A DNA stretch of 41,820 nucleotides from Deltaproteobacteria bacterium (GTDB lineage: Bacteria > Desulfobacterota > Desulfobacteria > Desulfobacterales > SURF-7), in assembly GCA_019307665.1 (NCBI GenBank), contig JAFDJC010000002.1, positions 1 through 41,820 of the forward strand. The letters are read 5' to 3'. Below are positions 31,611 through 41,504 of this stretch, piece by piece (positions within the stretch are counted from its first letter, which is position 1; each line of letters opens with the position of its first letter). The notes under the pieces were generated by a model. It saw nothing but the letters and a program-made list of their open reading frames with translations, was not told the DNA's origin and did not search any database. The position numbers and the translations under genes were made by a program.

Positions 31611-34600
31611 ATGTTACACTCAACCGGCAAAAGAGAGGCTGAGCGAAGATCGGCGACGGTGATGTTTGCAGATATTGTGGGGTTTACAACCATGTCTGAA
31701 AAAATGGACCCGGAAGACCTGACAAGCCTCATGAACTCATGTTTTTCAATGATGGAAAATGTGATCGATGGATTTGGCGGTGTTGTGGACAAATTTATCG
31801 GAGACTGTGTAATGGCACTCTTCGGGGTTCCATTTGCCGCAGAAAACGCAGCTCAAAGAGCGGTTAATACCGCTATCGAGTTAAAGCGACGCCTGGTGCG
31901 ATTTAACAATGAACAGGACCTGATTGTTCCCCTCGATATTCATATCGGCATAAATACAGGGGTGGTTGTGGCCGGTGGTGTCGGTGGCAGCAAAAAACGC
32001 GATTATACAGTAATGGGAGAAACGGTAAATATTGCTTCCCGACTTGAGTCAGCATCAGTAGCAGGACAGGTACTTGTTGGACCTGACACATACTCCTCAA
32101 CCCGGCATCTTTTTCGCTTCAAAGAACTCAAAGATCTGCACATTAAAGGCAAGAAGGAAATTGTTCGGATTTACGAACTTTTATCTGCACAAAAAAGCAT
32201 CTACCGGAAAGCATCCTGCCGGCAGCGTTCAATCTCTTCCCAGGTTGTTGGACGTGACAGCGAAATCGCTTTTATAGAAAACGGGCTAAAAAGCCTTTTT
32301 GCCGGCAAGGGTGGTATCATTAATCTGATCGGTGAAGCGGGCTCAGGAAAAACCAGAATTGTTCTAGAACTAAAAAACAAAACAATTATGGAAAACTTTC
32401 AGCTTCTGGAAGGGAGTGCTGTGTCCATCGGTAAAAATCTTAGGTATCACCTGTTTATAGATCTTTTACGCCATTTGCTTGGAATAACTGAAGAAGAGAC
32501 CGAAAGCGCTTCTTTAGGCAAGCTTAGAAAATTACTTGGGCCTCTATTGGCCAAAGATGCAGAAGAGGTGGTGACATTTGCGGCACTTGTAATGGGCATA
32601 AAAGTACCGGAACAACTTACCGAAAGGCTAAACGGAATCGAAGGAGAAGCCATTGAAATACTGATTAAAAAAAACATTCGGCACCTGTTGGCCAAACTTT
32701 CCAAAAAACGCCCTCTTGTTGTGTTGCTGGAAGATATTCATTGGGCTGATAAAAGCTCGACCGATCTTCTTGAATCGCTTTTGGATCTTGCGGCAACTAA
32801 AAAAATTTTTTTTATCAATGTATTTCGTCCCCTCTATTCTGAATTTTGCGACAAGTTAATAAAAAAAGGAAGGGATCTGTGGCCGACTTTGTGCAGTGAT
32901 ATAACCCTTCAACCGCTTTCCAAAAAAGCGTGCAAAATTCTTATCAGCAATCTGTTAGACACAGACCGACTGCTCAGTCATGTCCAAGAAAAAATTCTTA
33001 GCGCCGGAAGTGGAAATCCATTTTTTATTGAAGAAATACTCAGATCATTTATTGATTGCGGCGTAATTGTTAGAAAAAACGAATCATTTCAGTTAGCCGG
33101 CGGAGTCAACAATGTGACAATACCTCAGAAAGTAAGTGATGTGCTCATGGAACGGATAGACCGGCTGGACAGTCCCACAAGAGATGTTATCAGGGTTGCA
33201 TCAGTCATTGGAAAAAACTTTTTTTACAGTATTATCAGGGAGGTAATCGACAGCGACAAAGATGTTAAAAAGAGCCTGGAGAAACTAAAAGCGTCTCAGT
33301 TTATCACGAAACATTTAAAAAAAGAGGGCGTTGAATACGGCTTCAGCCATGAACTTGCAAGAGAGGCCGCCTACAAGTCAATACTGCGCCAAACCAAAAG
33401 GGCGATTCATCTTAAAACAGCTAAAGCAATAGAAACTGTTTTTGCTGAAAGGTTAAGTGAATTTTACGGTATGCTTTCTTATCATTATGGAAAGGCCGGA
33501 AATCCTGAGAATGCAGAGGCATATATGCTGAAAGCTGGTGAAGAAGCTTTAAGAACAGGCGCATCAAATGAAGCATTATACTATTACAGAAAGGCGCTCA
33601 ATATCTACCTAGTTAAATATGGGAATGCTGCTGATCCTGAAAAAAGGGCAACTCTTGAAAAAAACATTGCCTTTAGCCTTTACAGCAAAGGGCAACATGC
33701 CGAAGCAGCGGAATACTACAGGGCTCTCCTTAAATACCATGGTCTAACATTGATTGAAAATAAGGCGATCTTCATTGTCGGTTTTCTTTTCTGTTTTTTC
33801 GAATTTGTTTTAAATCTGTACCTGCCGTTTATTAAAAAAAGAAAATCTGCCTCGCCAAAAGATATTGAGTTAATAGATCTTTATTATCAAATGCTTATTT
33901 CCCTTTCGAGTTTTGATCCAAAAAAATTTTTCATGGAAGCGTTTTATTTTTCAAGATTACTTTCAAAATATGATCTTGCAACATTTAAGGGCGGGGCCGG
34001 AATGTTTGCAAGCATAGGCATGGCCCTGTCATGGTCTGCTGTGTCATTTACGCTCAGCAAGAAGATACTCGAATTTGTCATGGGGAGTGTTAGAAAGGAT
34101 GATGCGCGGTCTCTGTTATACTTTGAGGCTGCTGATTTAATGCGCTGCTATTATACAGGCGCCTGGAAAAAAGGGTATGACAAACACCTGGTGGAGCGTG
34201 GGTTAAACATAGGAGAAATAATGCACATTGCAGTATATATATCATTTCACGGCCGCATTATGATCGAGCAGGGACATTACGAGATGGCAAAAAAATTGGT
34301 TTTAAAACTTGCTTATGTCGGAAATGCTTATTCCCATGACTTTGCGCGAGCTTTGAAATATTACCTGAACACTATACTTTTACTCAAATACCGCAAGCTC
34401 CATGCTGCCCTTATTGAAGCGCAAGAGGGTATCGTTTTTATGTTAAAAAAAGACTTTAAGCAGCTTGTTGTTGTCCAGTATTCCTGCAAGGCGAAAATAC
34501 ATACACTTTTAAAGAACAGTCGGGCTGCAAAAAGGTCAATTGATGAGGCTGGATTGATTAAATCGAATGTTAGGCTGCTTCCCCCATATTTGGGCAATTA

Positions 34601-35048
34601 TTTTCTTGGAAAATCCTGCTGTGAATTATCATTGCTGGAAGAAATGATTACAACAGGGAAAAAAACAAAAGAGCTCGGAAAAATGACACGTGTTTCATTA
34701 AGAAATATGATGAAAAGGGCCGGGTCTATGGCTTGTGACAGAACCGAAGCCTTTCGCTTAATGGGTTGTTATTACGGGTTGATCGGAAGAAATAAGAAAT
34801 CCTTGAAGTGGCTGCAAAAAAGCGTGCAGGAGGGAAAAACATTGGGCGCAAGACCCGAACTGGCACGCGCTTACATGCATTTAGGCTTATATTTATTAAA
34901 AAGCCCGATAAAAAAGTTCCAAGATAACGACACTTTGGTTAAAAAATATTTAGGAAAAGCTCAATGCTTATTAAGGGAAATGAATCTTGAATGGGATATG
35001 GCTGAACTAAAGAAAAGGGAGATATTGTTAAAAAACAGGAGCGCTTAG
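31611..35048 (+). CDS. Class III adenylate/guanylate cyclase with AAA ATPase and TPR-type C-terminus
   Basis: A 1145-residue signalling protein. Residues about 12-195 are a class III cyclase domain with both metal aspartates (FADIVGFT, Asp 21; IGDCVMALFG, Asp 65) and the VMGETVNIASRLES segment (Asn 140, Arg 144), so catalysis is plausible. Residues about 213-450 form an AAA_16/STAND-like ATPase with Walker A GEAGSGKT (241-248) and Walker B VVLLEDIHWAD (Asp 375). The rest is helical, TPR-like, with one hydrophobic stretch (FIVGFLFCFFEFVLN) that may be a membrane anchor. No kinase domain is present. The architecture suggests a multi-domain sensor making cAMP or cGMP. The target is unknown. Confidence 0.93.
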   Translation: MLHSTGKREAERRSATVMFADIVGFTTMSEKMDPEDLTSLMNSCFSMMENVIDGFGGVVDKFIGDCVMALFGVPFAAENAAQRAVNTAIELKRRLVRFNNEQDLIVPLDIHIGINTGVVVAGGVGGSKKRDYTVMGETVNIASRLESASVAGQVLVGPDTYSSTRHLFRFKELKDLHIKGKKEIVRIYELLSAQKSIYRKASCRQRSISSQVVGRDSEIAFIENGLKSLFAGKGGIINLIGEAGSGKTRIVLELKNKTIMENFQLLEGSAVSIGKNLRYHLFIDLLRHLLGITEEETESASLGKLRKLLGPLLAKDAEEVVTFAALVMGIKVPEQLTERLNGIEGEAIEILIKKNIRHLLAKLSKKRPLVVLLEDIHWADKSSTDLLESLLDLAATKKIFFINVFRPLYSEFCDKLIKKGRDLWPTLCSDITLQPLSKKACKILISNLLDTDRLLSHVQEKILSAGSGNPFFIEEILRSFIDCGVIVRKNESFQLAGGVNNVTIPQKVSDVLMERIDRLDSPTRDVIRVASVIGKNFFYSIIREVIDSDKDVKKSLEKLKASQFITKHLKKEGVEYGFSHELAREAAYKSILRQTKRAIHLKTAKAIETVFAERLSEFYGMLSYHYGKAGNPENAEAYMLKAGEEALRTGASNEALYYYRKALNIYLVKYGNAADPEKRATLEKNIAFSLYSKGQHAEAAEYYRALLKYHGLTLIENKAIFIVGFLFCFFEFVLNLYLPFIKKRKSASPKDIELIDLYYQMLISLSSFDPKKFFMEAFYFSRLLSKYDLATFKGGAGMFASIGMALSWSAVSFTLSKKILEFVMGSVRKDDARSLLYFEAADLMRCYYTGAWKKGYDKHLVERGLNIGEIMHIAVYISFHGRIMIEQGHYEMAKKLVLKLAYVGNAYSHDFARALKYYLNTILLLKYRKLHAALIEAQEGIVFMLKKDFKQLVVVQYSCKAKIHTLLKNSRAAKRSIDEAGLIKSNVRLLPPYLGNYFLGKSCCELSLLEEMITTGKKTKELGKMTRVSLRNMMKRAGSMACDRTEAFRLMGCYYGLIGRNKKSLKWLQKSVQEGKTLGARPELARAYMHLGLYLLKSPIKKFQDNDTLVKKYLGKAQCLLREMNLEWDMAELKKREILLKNRSA

Positions 35049-35130
35049 GTAAAGTTATCACTGAATCGGACTGACCGCCTTTTTCCTTCTGTTTGTTTGC
35101 TAATATAGTCTTAATTCGCTTAAACAAGTT

Positions 35131-35159
35131 GCACTCTCTTTAAGGGTGTTCCTTTTTTA
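35131..35159 (+). terminator. Possible weak terminator after the cyclase gene
   Basis: GCACTC / GGGTGT (with G-T pairs) followed by CCTTTTTTAT, about 80 bases after the cyclase stop. The stem is short, so this is tentative. Confidence 0.35.
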
Positions 35160-35588
35160 TGCGTCTGTTTCTGTTTTATCGACAGGAACCGGAATCTTTA
35201 AAACTTCAATGCCCTCTTCTTTTAACATCTTTTCTTCTTTGTCAGTGCTTACTCCTCTTATGTTTCTCGGTTCGGAAACACCGTAATGGATCTTTAATGC
35301 TTCCCGGGTAAAATCCGCACCTACATTATCAAAGTTATTTTCTATAAAATCATATACTTTTCTGCTAAGTTCTTTTAGCTCCAGCATATTATCCGTTCCT
35401 GCCGAACAGACTGAGTTCCCGGATGACTTCACCATGCTAAAACTGGAAAGGATTTTCACTACATTTTTATCGTTGCAAACAGGGCACACAACCAGACCCT
35501 TTTTTTTCTGGTCCTTAAATGCGTCGTCGTTTTTAAACCATCCTTCAAAAACATGTTCATTTTTACATTGTAGGTCAAATGCTATCAT
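35157..35588 (-). CDS. DUF1178 family protein
   Basis: A 143-residue protein of the uncharacterised DUF1178 family: IAFDLQCKNEHVFEGWF at the start, a CPVC zinc-like pair near residue 35-38, and the conserved C-terminal ALKIHYGVSEPRNIRG and GIEVLKIPVP. With CKNEH it forms a probable zinc ribbon. AAGGATTG precedes the ATG. It occurs widely in proteobacteria; function unknown. Confidence 0.9.
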   Translation of the reverse strand: MIAFDLQCKNEHVFEGWFKNDDAFKDQKKKGLVVCPVCNDKNVVKILSSFSMVKSSGNSVCSAGTDNMLELKELSRKVYDFIENNFDNVGADFTREALKIHYGVSEPRNIRGVSTDKEEKMLKEEGIEVLKIPVPVDKTETDA

Positions 35589-35796
35589 CTAAAACAATCC
35601 TTACCAAAAAAATGCTAATTGTGCGCTAATAAAAACGTTTTTTGTTCTTATAGCAATACCACATTATCCATTTATAAAAAAGATTTTCTTTAAGATCAAA
35701 TGCCCTTAACACAACAATCTATATTTTTCATTGAAAATTTAACCCGTTTGTGACAAATGCTATTAATATTATTATTTTAAATGGAGCGCTATACTG

Positions 35797-36438
35797 ATGA
35801 AGAAAACCTATTGTTACGCATTGTTGTTTTTCTTTTTTCTGGTTTCAACGGCCAATGCTGAAACCATGTATGTCAGTAATATTATCAAGATAACCCTCAG
35901 GACAGGGCCGGGCACAGATCACAGGGTAGTCAAAATGCTTGAGTCCGGACAGAAAGTTGAAGTGCTTTACCAGGAAGAGGATTGGTCTCAAGTGCGCTTG
36001 CTGGACGGTAAAGACGGGTGGCTTTTAACCCGATTTATCTCTCCTGAAAAACCGAGCGGCATGCTTCTGAAAAGCCTGACAGGCGAACACAACGTGTTAC
36101 TTAAAGAAACAAACTCTGTTCGTGAAGAAAATTCAAAGTTAAAAAAAGAAAATAACCGCCTTTCTGTTGAGTTTGAAAGCACCAAAAAAAACCTGGACAA
36201 AATTACTGACGAATACAATGCACTGAAAAAAGAATCAGCCGATTTTCTTGGCCTTAAATCAAAGTATCAAAAAGTGAAAACAAACCTTACGCAGCAGACT
36301 GAAAAAGCAATTGATATGGAAAAACAGCTGATCCAAAATAACATTAAATTTTTTCTCCTCGGTTCAGGTGTTCTGCTGATAGGTTTTGTTATCGGGTTTA
36401 GCACAAAAAGGCAGCGCAGGCGATCATCGCTATTATAG
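35797..36438 (+). CDS. YgiM-like SH3-domain envelope protein (TIGR04211-type)
   Basis: A 213-residue protein with a signal peptide (1-21), a bacterial SH3 domain (about 25-85: ITLRTGPGTDHRVVKML, EDWSQVRLLDGKDGWL), a coiled coil (about 100-175) and a C-terminal transmembrane helix (FFLLGSGVLLIGFVIGF). It is probably anchored in the inner membrane with the SH3 domain in the periplasm, where such domains bind peptidoglycan. GGAGCG precedes the ATG. It starts a likely run with nadB, mltA and tat genes. Confidence 0.92.
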   Translation: MKKTYCYALLFFFFLVSTANAETMYVSNIIKITLRTGPGTDHRVVKMLESGQKVEVLYQEEDWSQVRLLDGKDGWLLTRFISPEKPSGMLLKSLTGEHNVLLKETNSVREENSKLKKENNRLSVEFESTKKNLDKITDEYNALKKESADFLGLKSKYQKVKTNLTQQTEKAIDMEKQLIQNNIKFFLLGSGVLLIGFVIGFSTKRQRRRSSLL

Positions 36439-36473
36439 TGAGCTTTTTCTCCACATTAAAAAGGCATTAAAGT

Positions 36474-38114
36474 ATGGAACTTGTCTCAGATTTTCTTGTC
36501 ATCGGAAGCGGTATTGCCGGCCTTTCTTTTGCTCTTAAAACAGCAAATTTCGGCACTGTTACAATTGTAACAAAAAAAGAGGCTGCTGACAGCAACACAA
36601 ACCATGCTCAGGGGGGTATTGCCTCTGTTTTCAGCGACCAGGATTCTTTTGATCTTCATATTAAGGACACTCTCGAAGCAGGTGACGGCATCTGCAACCG
36701 AGAAGTTGTCGAGACCGTTGTAAAAGATGGTCCGGTCAGAATTAAAGAACTAATCAAGCTTGGAGTTGAATTTAATAAAAAGAGTTGTTCATCAACATCA
36801 AAGGATGTTGAAATGGGCCTCGATCTGAGCCAGGAAGGCGGACACTCAAGAAAACGTATTGTTCACTCTCAAGATATGACCGGAAAAGAGGTGGAAAAAA
36901 CACTTCTTGGTCTTGCGAGAAGCCATAACAATATCCGGATACTTGAAAATCATATTGCCATCGACCTTATTACCCGTTCAACTCGAATTAAAAGAGGTGC
37001 GGTGACCGCCACCCATGAGGATTATTGCTGCGGGGCATACGTGCTTGACACCAAGGCCGGTAGAGTTAAAACATTTTGTTCTAAGATAACTCTTCTGTCC
37101 AGCGGCGGCGCCGGCAAAGTCTACCTGTATACAAGCAACCCGGACATTGCTACAGGAGACGGAATAGCGATGGGATACAGGGCGGGAACATCTGTCGCAA
37201 ATCTCGAATTTGTTCAGTTTCATCCAACATGCCTTTATCATCCTGATGCTAAAAATTTTTTAATCTCCGAAGCTGTCAGGGGGGAAGGGGGTTGCCTGAT
37301 AGATTTTACAGGAAAACCCTTCATGGAAAAATACAGTGATCAAAAAGACCTGGCTTGCAGAGACATCGTTGCCCGTGCAATAGATACGGAGCTTAAAAAA
37401 AGCGGACAGGACTCCGTATTTCTGGATATTTCTCACAAGCCGTCGGGCTTTATTAAAAACCGTTTTCCCAACCTTTACAAAAACTGTAACAAGTTTGGAT
37501 TTGATATGACAAAGGACCCTTTGCCGGTCGTTCCTGCCGCCCATTACATGTGTGGCGGCATCGCCACAGATATGCTGGGCAGAACAGACATTAATTGCCT
37601 TTTTGCGGTGGGAGAAACAGCCTGCACAGGACTCCATGGGGCTAATCGTCTGGCAAGCAATTCCCTTCTTGAGGCGCTTGTTTATGCCCATAAGGCTGCT
37701 CAACAGGCGGTCAAAGATCTCCAGGAATCAGATTTTCCCAAGCCGGCTCTTCCGGCATGGGACGAGGTCGACACAACCAATAGCGACGAGCAGATTGTTG
37801 TCACACAAAACTGGGATGAAATCAGACGGTTTATGTGGAATTACGTCGGCATCGTCAGATCCGACAAAAGGCTTGCCAGGGCAAAAAACAGAATCGAACT
37901 CATTGCCGGTGAAATCAAGGAGTATTACTGGCACTTCAAAGTCACTGCAGACCTTATTGAGCTCCGCAATCTGGCAACCGTCGCTGAACTCATAATCGAA
38001 TGTGCCCTGCACAGGAAGGAGAGCCGGGGACTCCATTACAATATTGAGTATCCGGAAAGAAACGATGACAGGTGGAATAAAGATACGGTTATCAGGAGAC
38101 CGTTTGTTGGATAA
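36474..38114 (+). CDS. nadB: L-aspartate oxidase
   Basis: A 546-residue flavoenzyme oxidising L-aspartate to iminoaspartate, the first step of NAD biosynthesis; in anaerobes fumarate serves as acceptor. FAD motif VIGSGIAGLSFAL near the N-terminus; NTNHAQGGIASV; RGEGGCLIDFTG; and the family hallmark HGANRLASNSLLEALV. Length is normal (~530-550). nadA and nadC are not in the window. The 3' end overlaps the mltA start by 8 bases. Its own ribosome site is weak (AAGG). Confidence 0.97.
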   Translation: MELVSDFLVIGSGIAGLSFALKTANFGTVTIVTKKEAADSNTNHAQGGIASVFSDQDSFDLHIKDTLEAGDGICNREVVETVVKDGPVRIKELIKLGVEFNKKSCSSTSKDVEMGLDLSQEGGHSRKRIVHSQDMTGKEVEKTLLGLARSHNNIRILENHIAIDLITRSTRIKRGAVTATHEDYCCGAYVLDTKAGRVKTFCSKITLLSSGGAGKVYLYTSNPDIATGDGIAMGYRAGTSVANLEFVQFHPTCLYHPDAKNFLISEAVRGEGGCLIDFTGKPFMEKYSDQKDLACRDIVARAIDTELKKSGQDSVFLDISHKPSGFIKNRFPNLYKNCNKFGFDMTKDPLPVVPAAHYMCGGIATDMLGRTDINCLFAVGETACTGLHGANRLASNSLLEALVYAHKAAQQAVKDLQESDFPKPALPAWDEVDTTNSDEQIVVTQNWDEIRRFMWNYVGIVRSDKRLARAKNRIELIAGEIKEYYWHFKVTADLIELRNLATVAELIIECALHRKESRGLHYNIEYPERNDDRWNKDTVIRRPFVG

Positions 38115-39390
38115 AACGCTTTTTGGTTTTGATTTACATAGAAAACAACTCGTTATATTTTTTTTGACAGCCTGTTGCTGTTGGGTGATATCAGGATGTG
38201 CTTTGCTTGGTTTAAAGCCACCAAGAGTAGATGGCTCGGCTCTCACCAAGGTCTCACCTTTTCAAGATCCTGAATTTTCAGATGATATGGGTTTTGACGG
38301 GTTGCAAGACTCTGCCTTGCAAAGTATTGCGTATCTTAACAAAATTCCACATGACACTGTTTTCTGGTTCGGTTCCGACGCTGTTACCGCTTATCACATG
38401 AAAAAATCGCTTGAACACTTCCTGGCATTCATAGAAAAAAATCCAACTGTTTCTGATTTAAACAATTTTATTAAAACAGATTATATTGTCTATGTTTCAA
38501 AAGGCGGCGAAGATTCCGGAGATGTCCTGTTTACAGGATATTATGAACCCGAGCTGCAAGGGAGCCTTCAAAAAACCGAGGAATACAGATATCCTGTCTA
38601 TTCTTTACCTGATGATATTGCTTTTGTGGAGCTGTCCCTTTTTGGCCCGGAATTTGAGGGGCGGCAAAGGATAGTCGGTAGATATACGGACAACCAAAAA
38701 GTTGTTCCGTATTATGAAAGGGGTGAAATCTCAAAGAACAGCCTTGGCGGGCATTCTGTCCCTATTGCATGGGTAAAGGACAGGGTCGACCTCTTTTTTC
38801 TCGAAATTCAGGGGTCAGGGAAAATATGTCTTAACAGCGGCGGGTGCCTCAATGTTCATTATCATGCCTCAAATGGACAGCCTTACAGCAGCATCGGCGC
38901 TCTTTTAATAAACCAGCAAAAAATCCCCCGGGAAGAAATGTCCATGCAAAGAATCCGTGAACACCTTAAAAACCACCCCCTAGAAACAGATGAGATACTG
39001 AACCACAATAAAAGCGTCATTTTTTTCAGGATTGAAGAAGATGGGCCCTATGGCTGTCTTAGTGTTAAGCTGACGCCTGGGAGATCCATAGCTCTTCAAA
39101 AAAGAATTTTTCCAGCAGCGAGCCTCGCTTTTATTGAGACTTCAAAGCCGCTTGTTGATGGCGAGGGCAATATAATATCGTGGAAAAATTTCAGCAGATT
39201 TGTGTTGAACCAGGACACGGGAGGTGCCATCCGGGGACCGGGGCGAGCCGATATCTTCTGGGGAAACGGGCCTTATGCTGAAATCGCAGCGGGACACATG
39301 CAACATTATGGGCGGCTCTATTTCCTTGTTTTAAAAGAAGGTCGTTTCAAAAACGAATTGCTTGACAGTTCCCGGCAAAATACGTACTAA
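38107..39390 (+). CDS. mltA: Membrane-bound lytic murein transglycosylase A (lipoprotein)
   Basis: A 427-residue lipoprotein that cleaves peptidoglycan glycan strands, leaving 1,6-anhydro ends. Start TTG 38107 is chosen because AGGAG ends 8 bases before it inside nadB and because it yields a proper signal peptide with lipobox VISGC (Cys 31); ATG 38068 lacks such support. The MltA domain (FTGYYEPELQGS) and the 3D domain at the C-terminus (DTGGAIRGPGRADIFWGNG, carrying the catalytic Asp) are intact, followed by AGHMQHYGRLYFLV. Confidence 0.95.
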   Translation: MDKTLFGFDLHRKQLVIFFLTACCCWVISGCALLGLKPPRVDGSALTKVSPFQDPEFSDDMGFDGLQDSALQSIAYLNKIPHDTVFWFGSDAVTAYHMKKSLEHFLAFIEKNPTVSDLNNFIKTDYIVYVSKGGEDSGDVLFTGYYEPELQGSLQKTEEYRYPVYSLPDDIAFVELSLFGPEFEGRQRIVGRYTDNQKVVPYYERGEISKNSLGGHSVPIAWVKDRVDLFFLEIQGSGKICLNSGGCLNVHYHASNGQPYSSIGALLINQQKIPREEMSMQRIREHLKNHPLETDEILNHNKSVIFFRIEEDGPYGCLSVKLTPGRSIALQKRIFPAASLAFIETSKPLVDGEGNIISWKNFSRFVLNQDTGGAIRGPGRADIFWGNGPYAEIAAGHMQHYGRLYFLVLKEGRFKNELLDSSRQNTY

Positions 39391-39438
39391 TATCGACTCT
39401 GACTTAACAAACTGTTAAATTCCTACAAGGAGAAACCT

Positions 39439-39813
39439 ATGTTCGGCATCGGAATGCCGGAAATGTTATTAATTCTGGCGATAGCACTGATTGTTATCGG
39501 ACCTAAAAAGCTCCCGGATCTTGCCAAATACCTTGGCCGTGCCATAGGTGAGTTTAAAAAAGCCGCAAGTGACTTTAAGGAATCGATCGATATTGATAAC
39601 AATATCAGCGATGTAAAAAATCAACTTGAAGATGTTAAAGACAATATTCGAAGTGCAACCGAATTAAAATCAGATTTAAAATCAGAGCTGCTGGAGAGTA
39701 AAGACGACAATTCCGCTGACAACATAACACCGGAGCAGAAAGACTCAAATCAAAATGATGATGTTGAAACCCAAGGGATTAAAAACGATAAGGGATTAAA
39801 AAATGGAGAATGA
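39439..39813 (+). CDS. tatB: Sec-independent translocase TatB/TatA-type subunit
   Basis: A 124-residue protein with the Tat hallmark N-terminus: FGIGMPEMLLILAIALIVIG, then PKKLPDLAKYLGRAIGEF. Glu 8 and the long acidic amphipathic tail favour a TatB-like subunit, but in many Desulfobacterota one protein serves as TatA and TatB. It exports folded proteins with TatC, for example cofactor enzymes. AAGGAG precedes the ATG. It overlaps tatC by 11 bases. Confidence 0.92.
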   Translation: MFGIGMPEMLLILAIALIVIGPKKLPDLAKYLGRAIGEFKKAASDFKESIDIDNNISDVKNQLEDVKDNIRSATELKSDLKSELLESKDDNSADNITPEQKDSNQNDDVETQGIKNDKGLKNGE

Positions 39814-40561
39814 AGATAAAATCCCTTTTACCGCACACCTGGATGAACTTAGAACACGATTAATACGCTGTTTTATCGCTGTTGGGGTCGGGTTTGTCGC
39901 CTCCTATGCCTTTAAGGAAAAACTGTTTGAAATTCTTATAAAACCCTTAACTTCTGTTATGAATCCAGGAGATAAAATTATCTTTACGGGTCTTCCGGAA
40001 GCTTTTTTTACATACCTCAAAGTTGCTTTTCTTTCAGGTTTAATGCTGTCTGTTCCGGTTATTCTCTATGAGTTCTGGATGTTTGTAGCTCCGGGTCTTT
40101 ATAAAAAAGAACGAAAGATGCTGATTCCCATCATTATTCTTTCATCAGTTTTCTTTTTGGGAGGCTCTCTTTTCGGATATTTTATTGTCTTTCCCTTTGG
40201 CTTCCGTTTTTTTCTCAGCTTTACAACAGATACAATTCAGGCTCTCCCATCCATGAAAGAATATTTAGGGTTTTCCTCAAAGCTTCTTCTGGCATTCGGC
40301 ATTGTATTTGAGCTTCCGCTTGTAATAACATTTCTTGCAAGGCTCGGCATTGTAACTGTTGAATTTTTAAAAGCAAATCGAAAATACGCGATCCTTATAT
40401 TTTTTGCAGGCGCTGCAATTTTGACCCCTCCTGATGTAATAACCCAGACCATGATGGCTGTGCCGCTCATGCTGCTTTATGAAATCAGTATTGTCGGTGC
40501 CCGCATCTTCGGCAAAAAAAAACCGGCCCCGGATCCTGCCGAAGCTGATAATGAAGCCTGA
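39803..40561 (+). CDS. tatC: Sec-independent protein translocase TatC
   Basis: A 252-residue six-helix membrane protein, the twin-arginine signal receptor. FTAHLDELRTRLIRCFIAVG carries the conserved HLxELRxRL cytoplasmic motif; the second loop (EFWMFVAPGLYKKERK) and FEFLPLV-type segment (AFGIVFELPLV) are standard. The ATG is behind AAGGGATTAAAA inside tatB. The charged C-terminus (about 235-252) is short. The operon probably ends here; no strong terminator was seen before the convergent SDR. Confidence 0.97.
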   Translation: MENEDKIPFTAHLDELRTRLIRCFIAVGVGFVASYAFKEKLFEILIKPLTSVMNPGDKIIFTGLPEAFFTYLKVAFLSGLMLSVPVILYEFWMFVAPGLYKKERKMLIPIIILSSVFFLGGSLFGYFIVFPFGFRFFLSFTTDTIQALPSMKEYLGFSSKLLLAFGIVFELPLVITFLARLGIVTVEFLKANRKYAILIFFAGAAILTPPDVITQTMMAVPLMLLYEISIVGARIFGKKKPAPDPAEADNEA

Positions 40562-40592
40562 TCTTTTTAAGGAAGCAAAATAACAGTGGTTT

Positions 40593-41459
40593 TCATTTCT
40601 TTGATTCAGTCTCCGGATTACTATGGATATAACCTTTTCTACCCTTAAATTCGTTGACAGAAGTGCCGACGCCAAGCATGAGGGCGATTCTGCCTAATAC
40701 GGCGTCCGGTAACAGTCCTCTTAAGATCATCCCTAAATAGAGTGACCTGGGACGAACCACCAGGTGGTGGTTTTTCTTCAGCCCGGCTTCAACCAGACCT
40801 TTGGCTATCACATCGTGATTCTTTACAGGCGGCGCAATCAGCCGGCCCACTGCATTCACTTTAAACCCCTCAAACATGCCGGTGACAATGTTTCCCGGGT
40901 GGACGGAGGTGAATTTCACACCATTTTTACCGGCGGCCATGACTTCCAGCCGCATCACATCGGTCATCCCCCAGACAGCCCATTTCGACGTGGTGTAAGC
41001 AGCCAGGCCGGGCGCGCTTGCGATGGCCACACCGGAAGACACATTCACGATATGGCCCGAGTTTCGCGCCAACATGTCCGGTAAAAATTCATGGATGGCG
41101 TAAAACAGGGCGTTCACGTTTACGTCAATCTGTTTTATCGCATCCTCGACGGGCCGCTCCCAAAACATGCCATGTCTCACATAGCCGGCATTATTGATCA
41201 GGATATCAACTTGTCCCATGTCTTTTTTTGCCTGGTCCGCCAGTTCATGGACACTCTCTTTGTCTGAAACATCGCACAGGCAGGGAAAGACATTTCCACC
41301 CTTCCCTTTTAGTTCTTTTTCAGCCTTATCCAGGTCTTTTTGGCTGAGATCCCAGATTGTGACGTCACATCCTTCACGAACCAGACGCCTGCATGTGGCC
41401 AGCCCTATTCCCATGGCGCCGCCGGTAACAATAACTTTTTTTCCAAGTAGTTCCGTCAT
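40593..41459 (-). CDS. Short-chain dehydrogenase/reductase (SDR)
   Basis: A 288-residue classical SDR: TGGAMGIGLATC cofactor motif (near 11-22), NNAG near 90, Ser of VNVSSGVAIA and YTTSKWAVWGM (Tyr-x-x-x-Lys). The Asp at the end of strand 2 (IWDLSQ) favours NAD(H). ATG 41459 is preferred to ATG 41477 because AAGGGGAT sits just upstream of it. The C-terminal extension (LGMILRGLLPDAVLGRIALM) is hydrophobic and may bind the membrane. Its neighbour upstream is an alkylsulfatase-type gene; oxidation of the released alcohol is a possible role. Confidence 0.93.
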   Translation of the reverse strand: MTELLGKKVIVTGGAMGIGLATCRRLVREGCDVTIWDLSQKDLDKAEKELKGKGGNVFPCLCDVSDKESVHELADQAKKDMGQVDILINNAGYVRHGMFWERPVEDAIKQIDVNVNALFYAIHEFLPDMLARNSGHIVNVSSGVAIASAPGLAAYTTSKWAVWGMTDVMRLEVMAAGKNGVKFTSVHPGNIVTGMFEGFKVNAVGRLIAPPVKNHDVIAKGLVEAGLKKNHHLVVRPRSLYLGMILRGLLPDAVLGRIALMLGVGTSVNEFKGRKGYIHSNPETESKK

Positions 41460-41504
41460 GAGTTGATCCCCTTTCATACACTGGCTATGAATCTATTTTC
41501 AGGA

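Noticed and set aside
37260..38249. Long antisense frames opposite nadB (147 and 173 codons)
   Set aside because: They are shadows of a strongly conserved gene; no independent start signals or family motifs.
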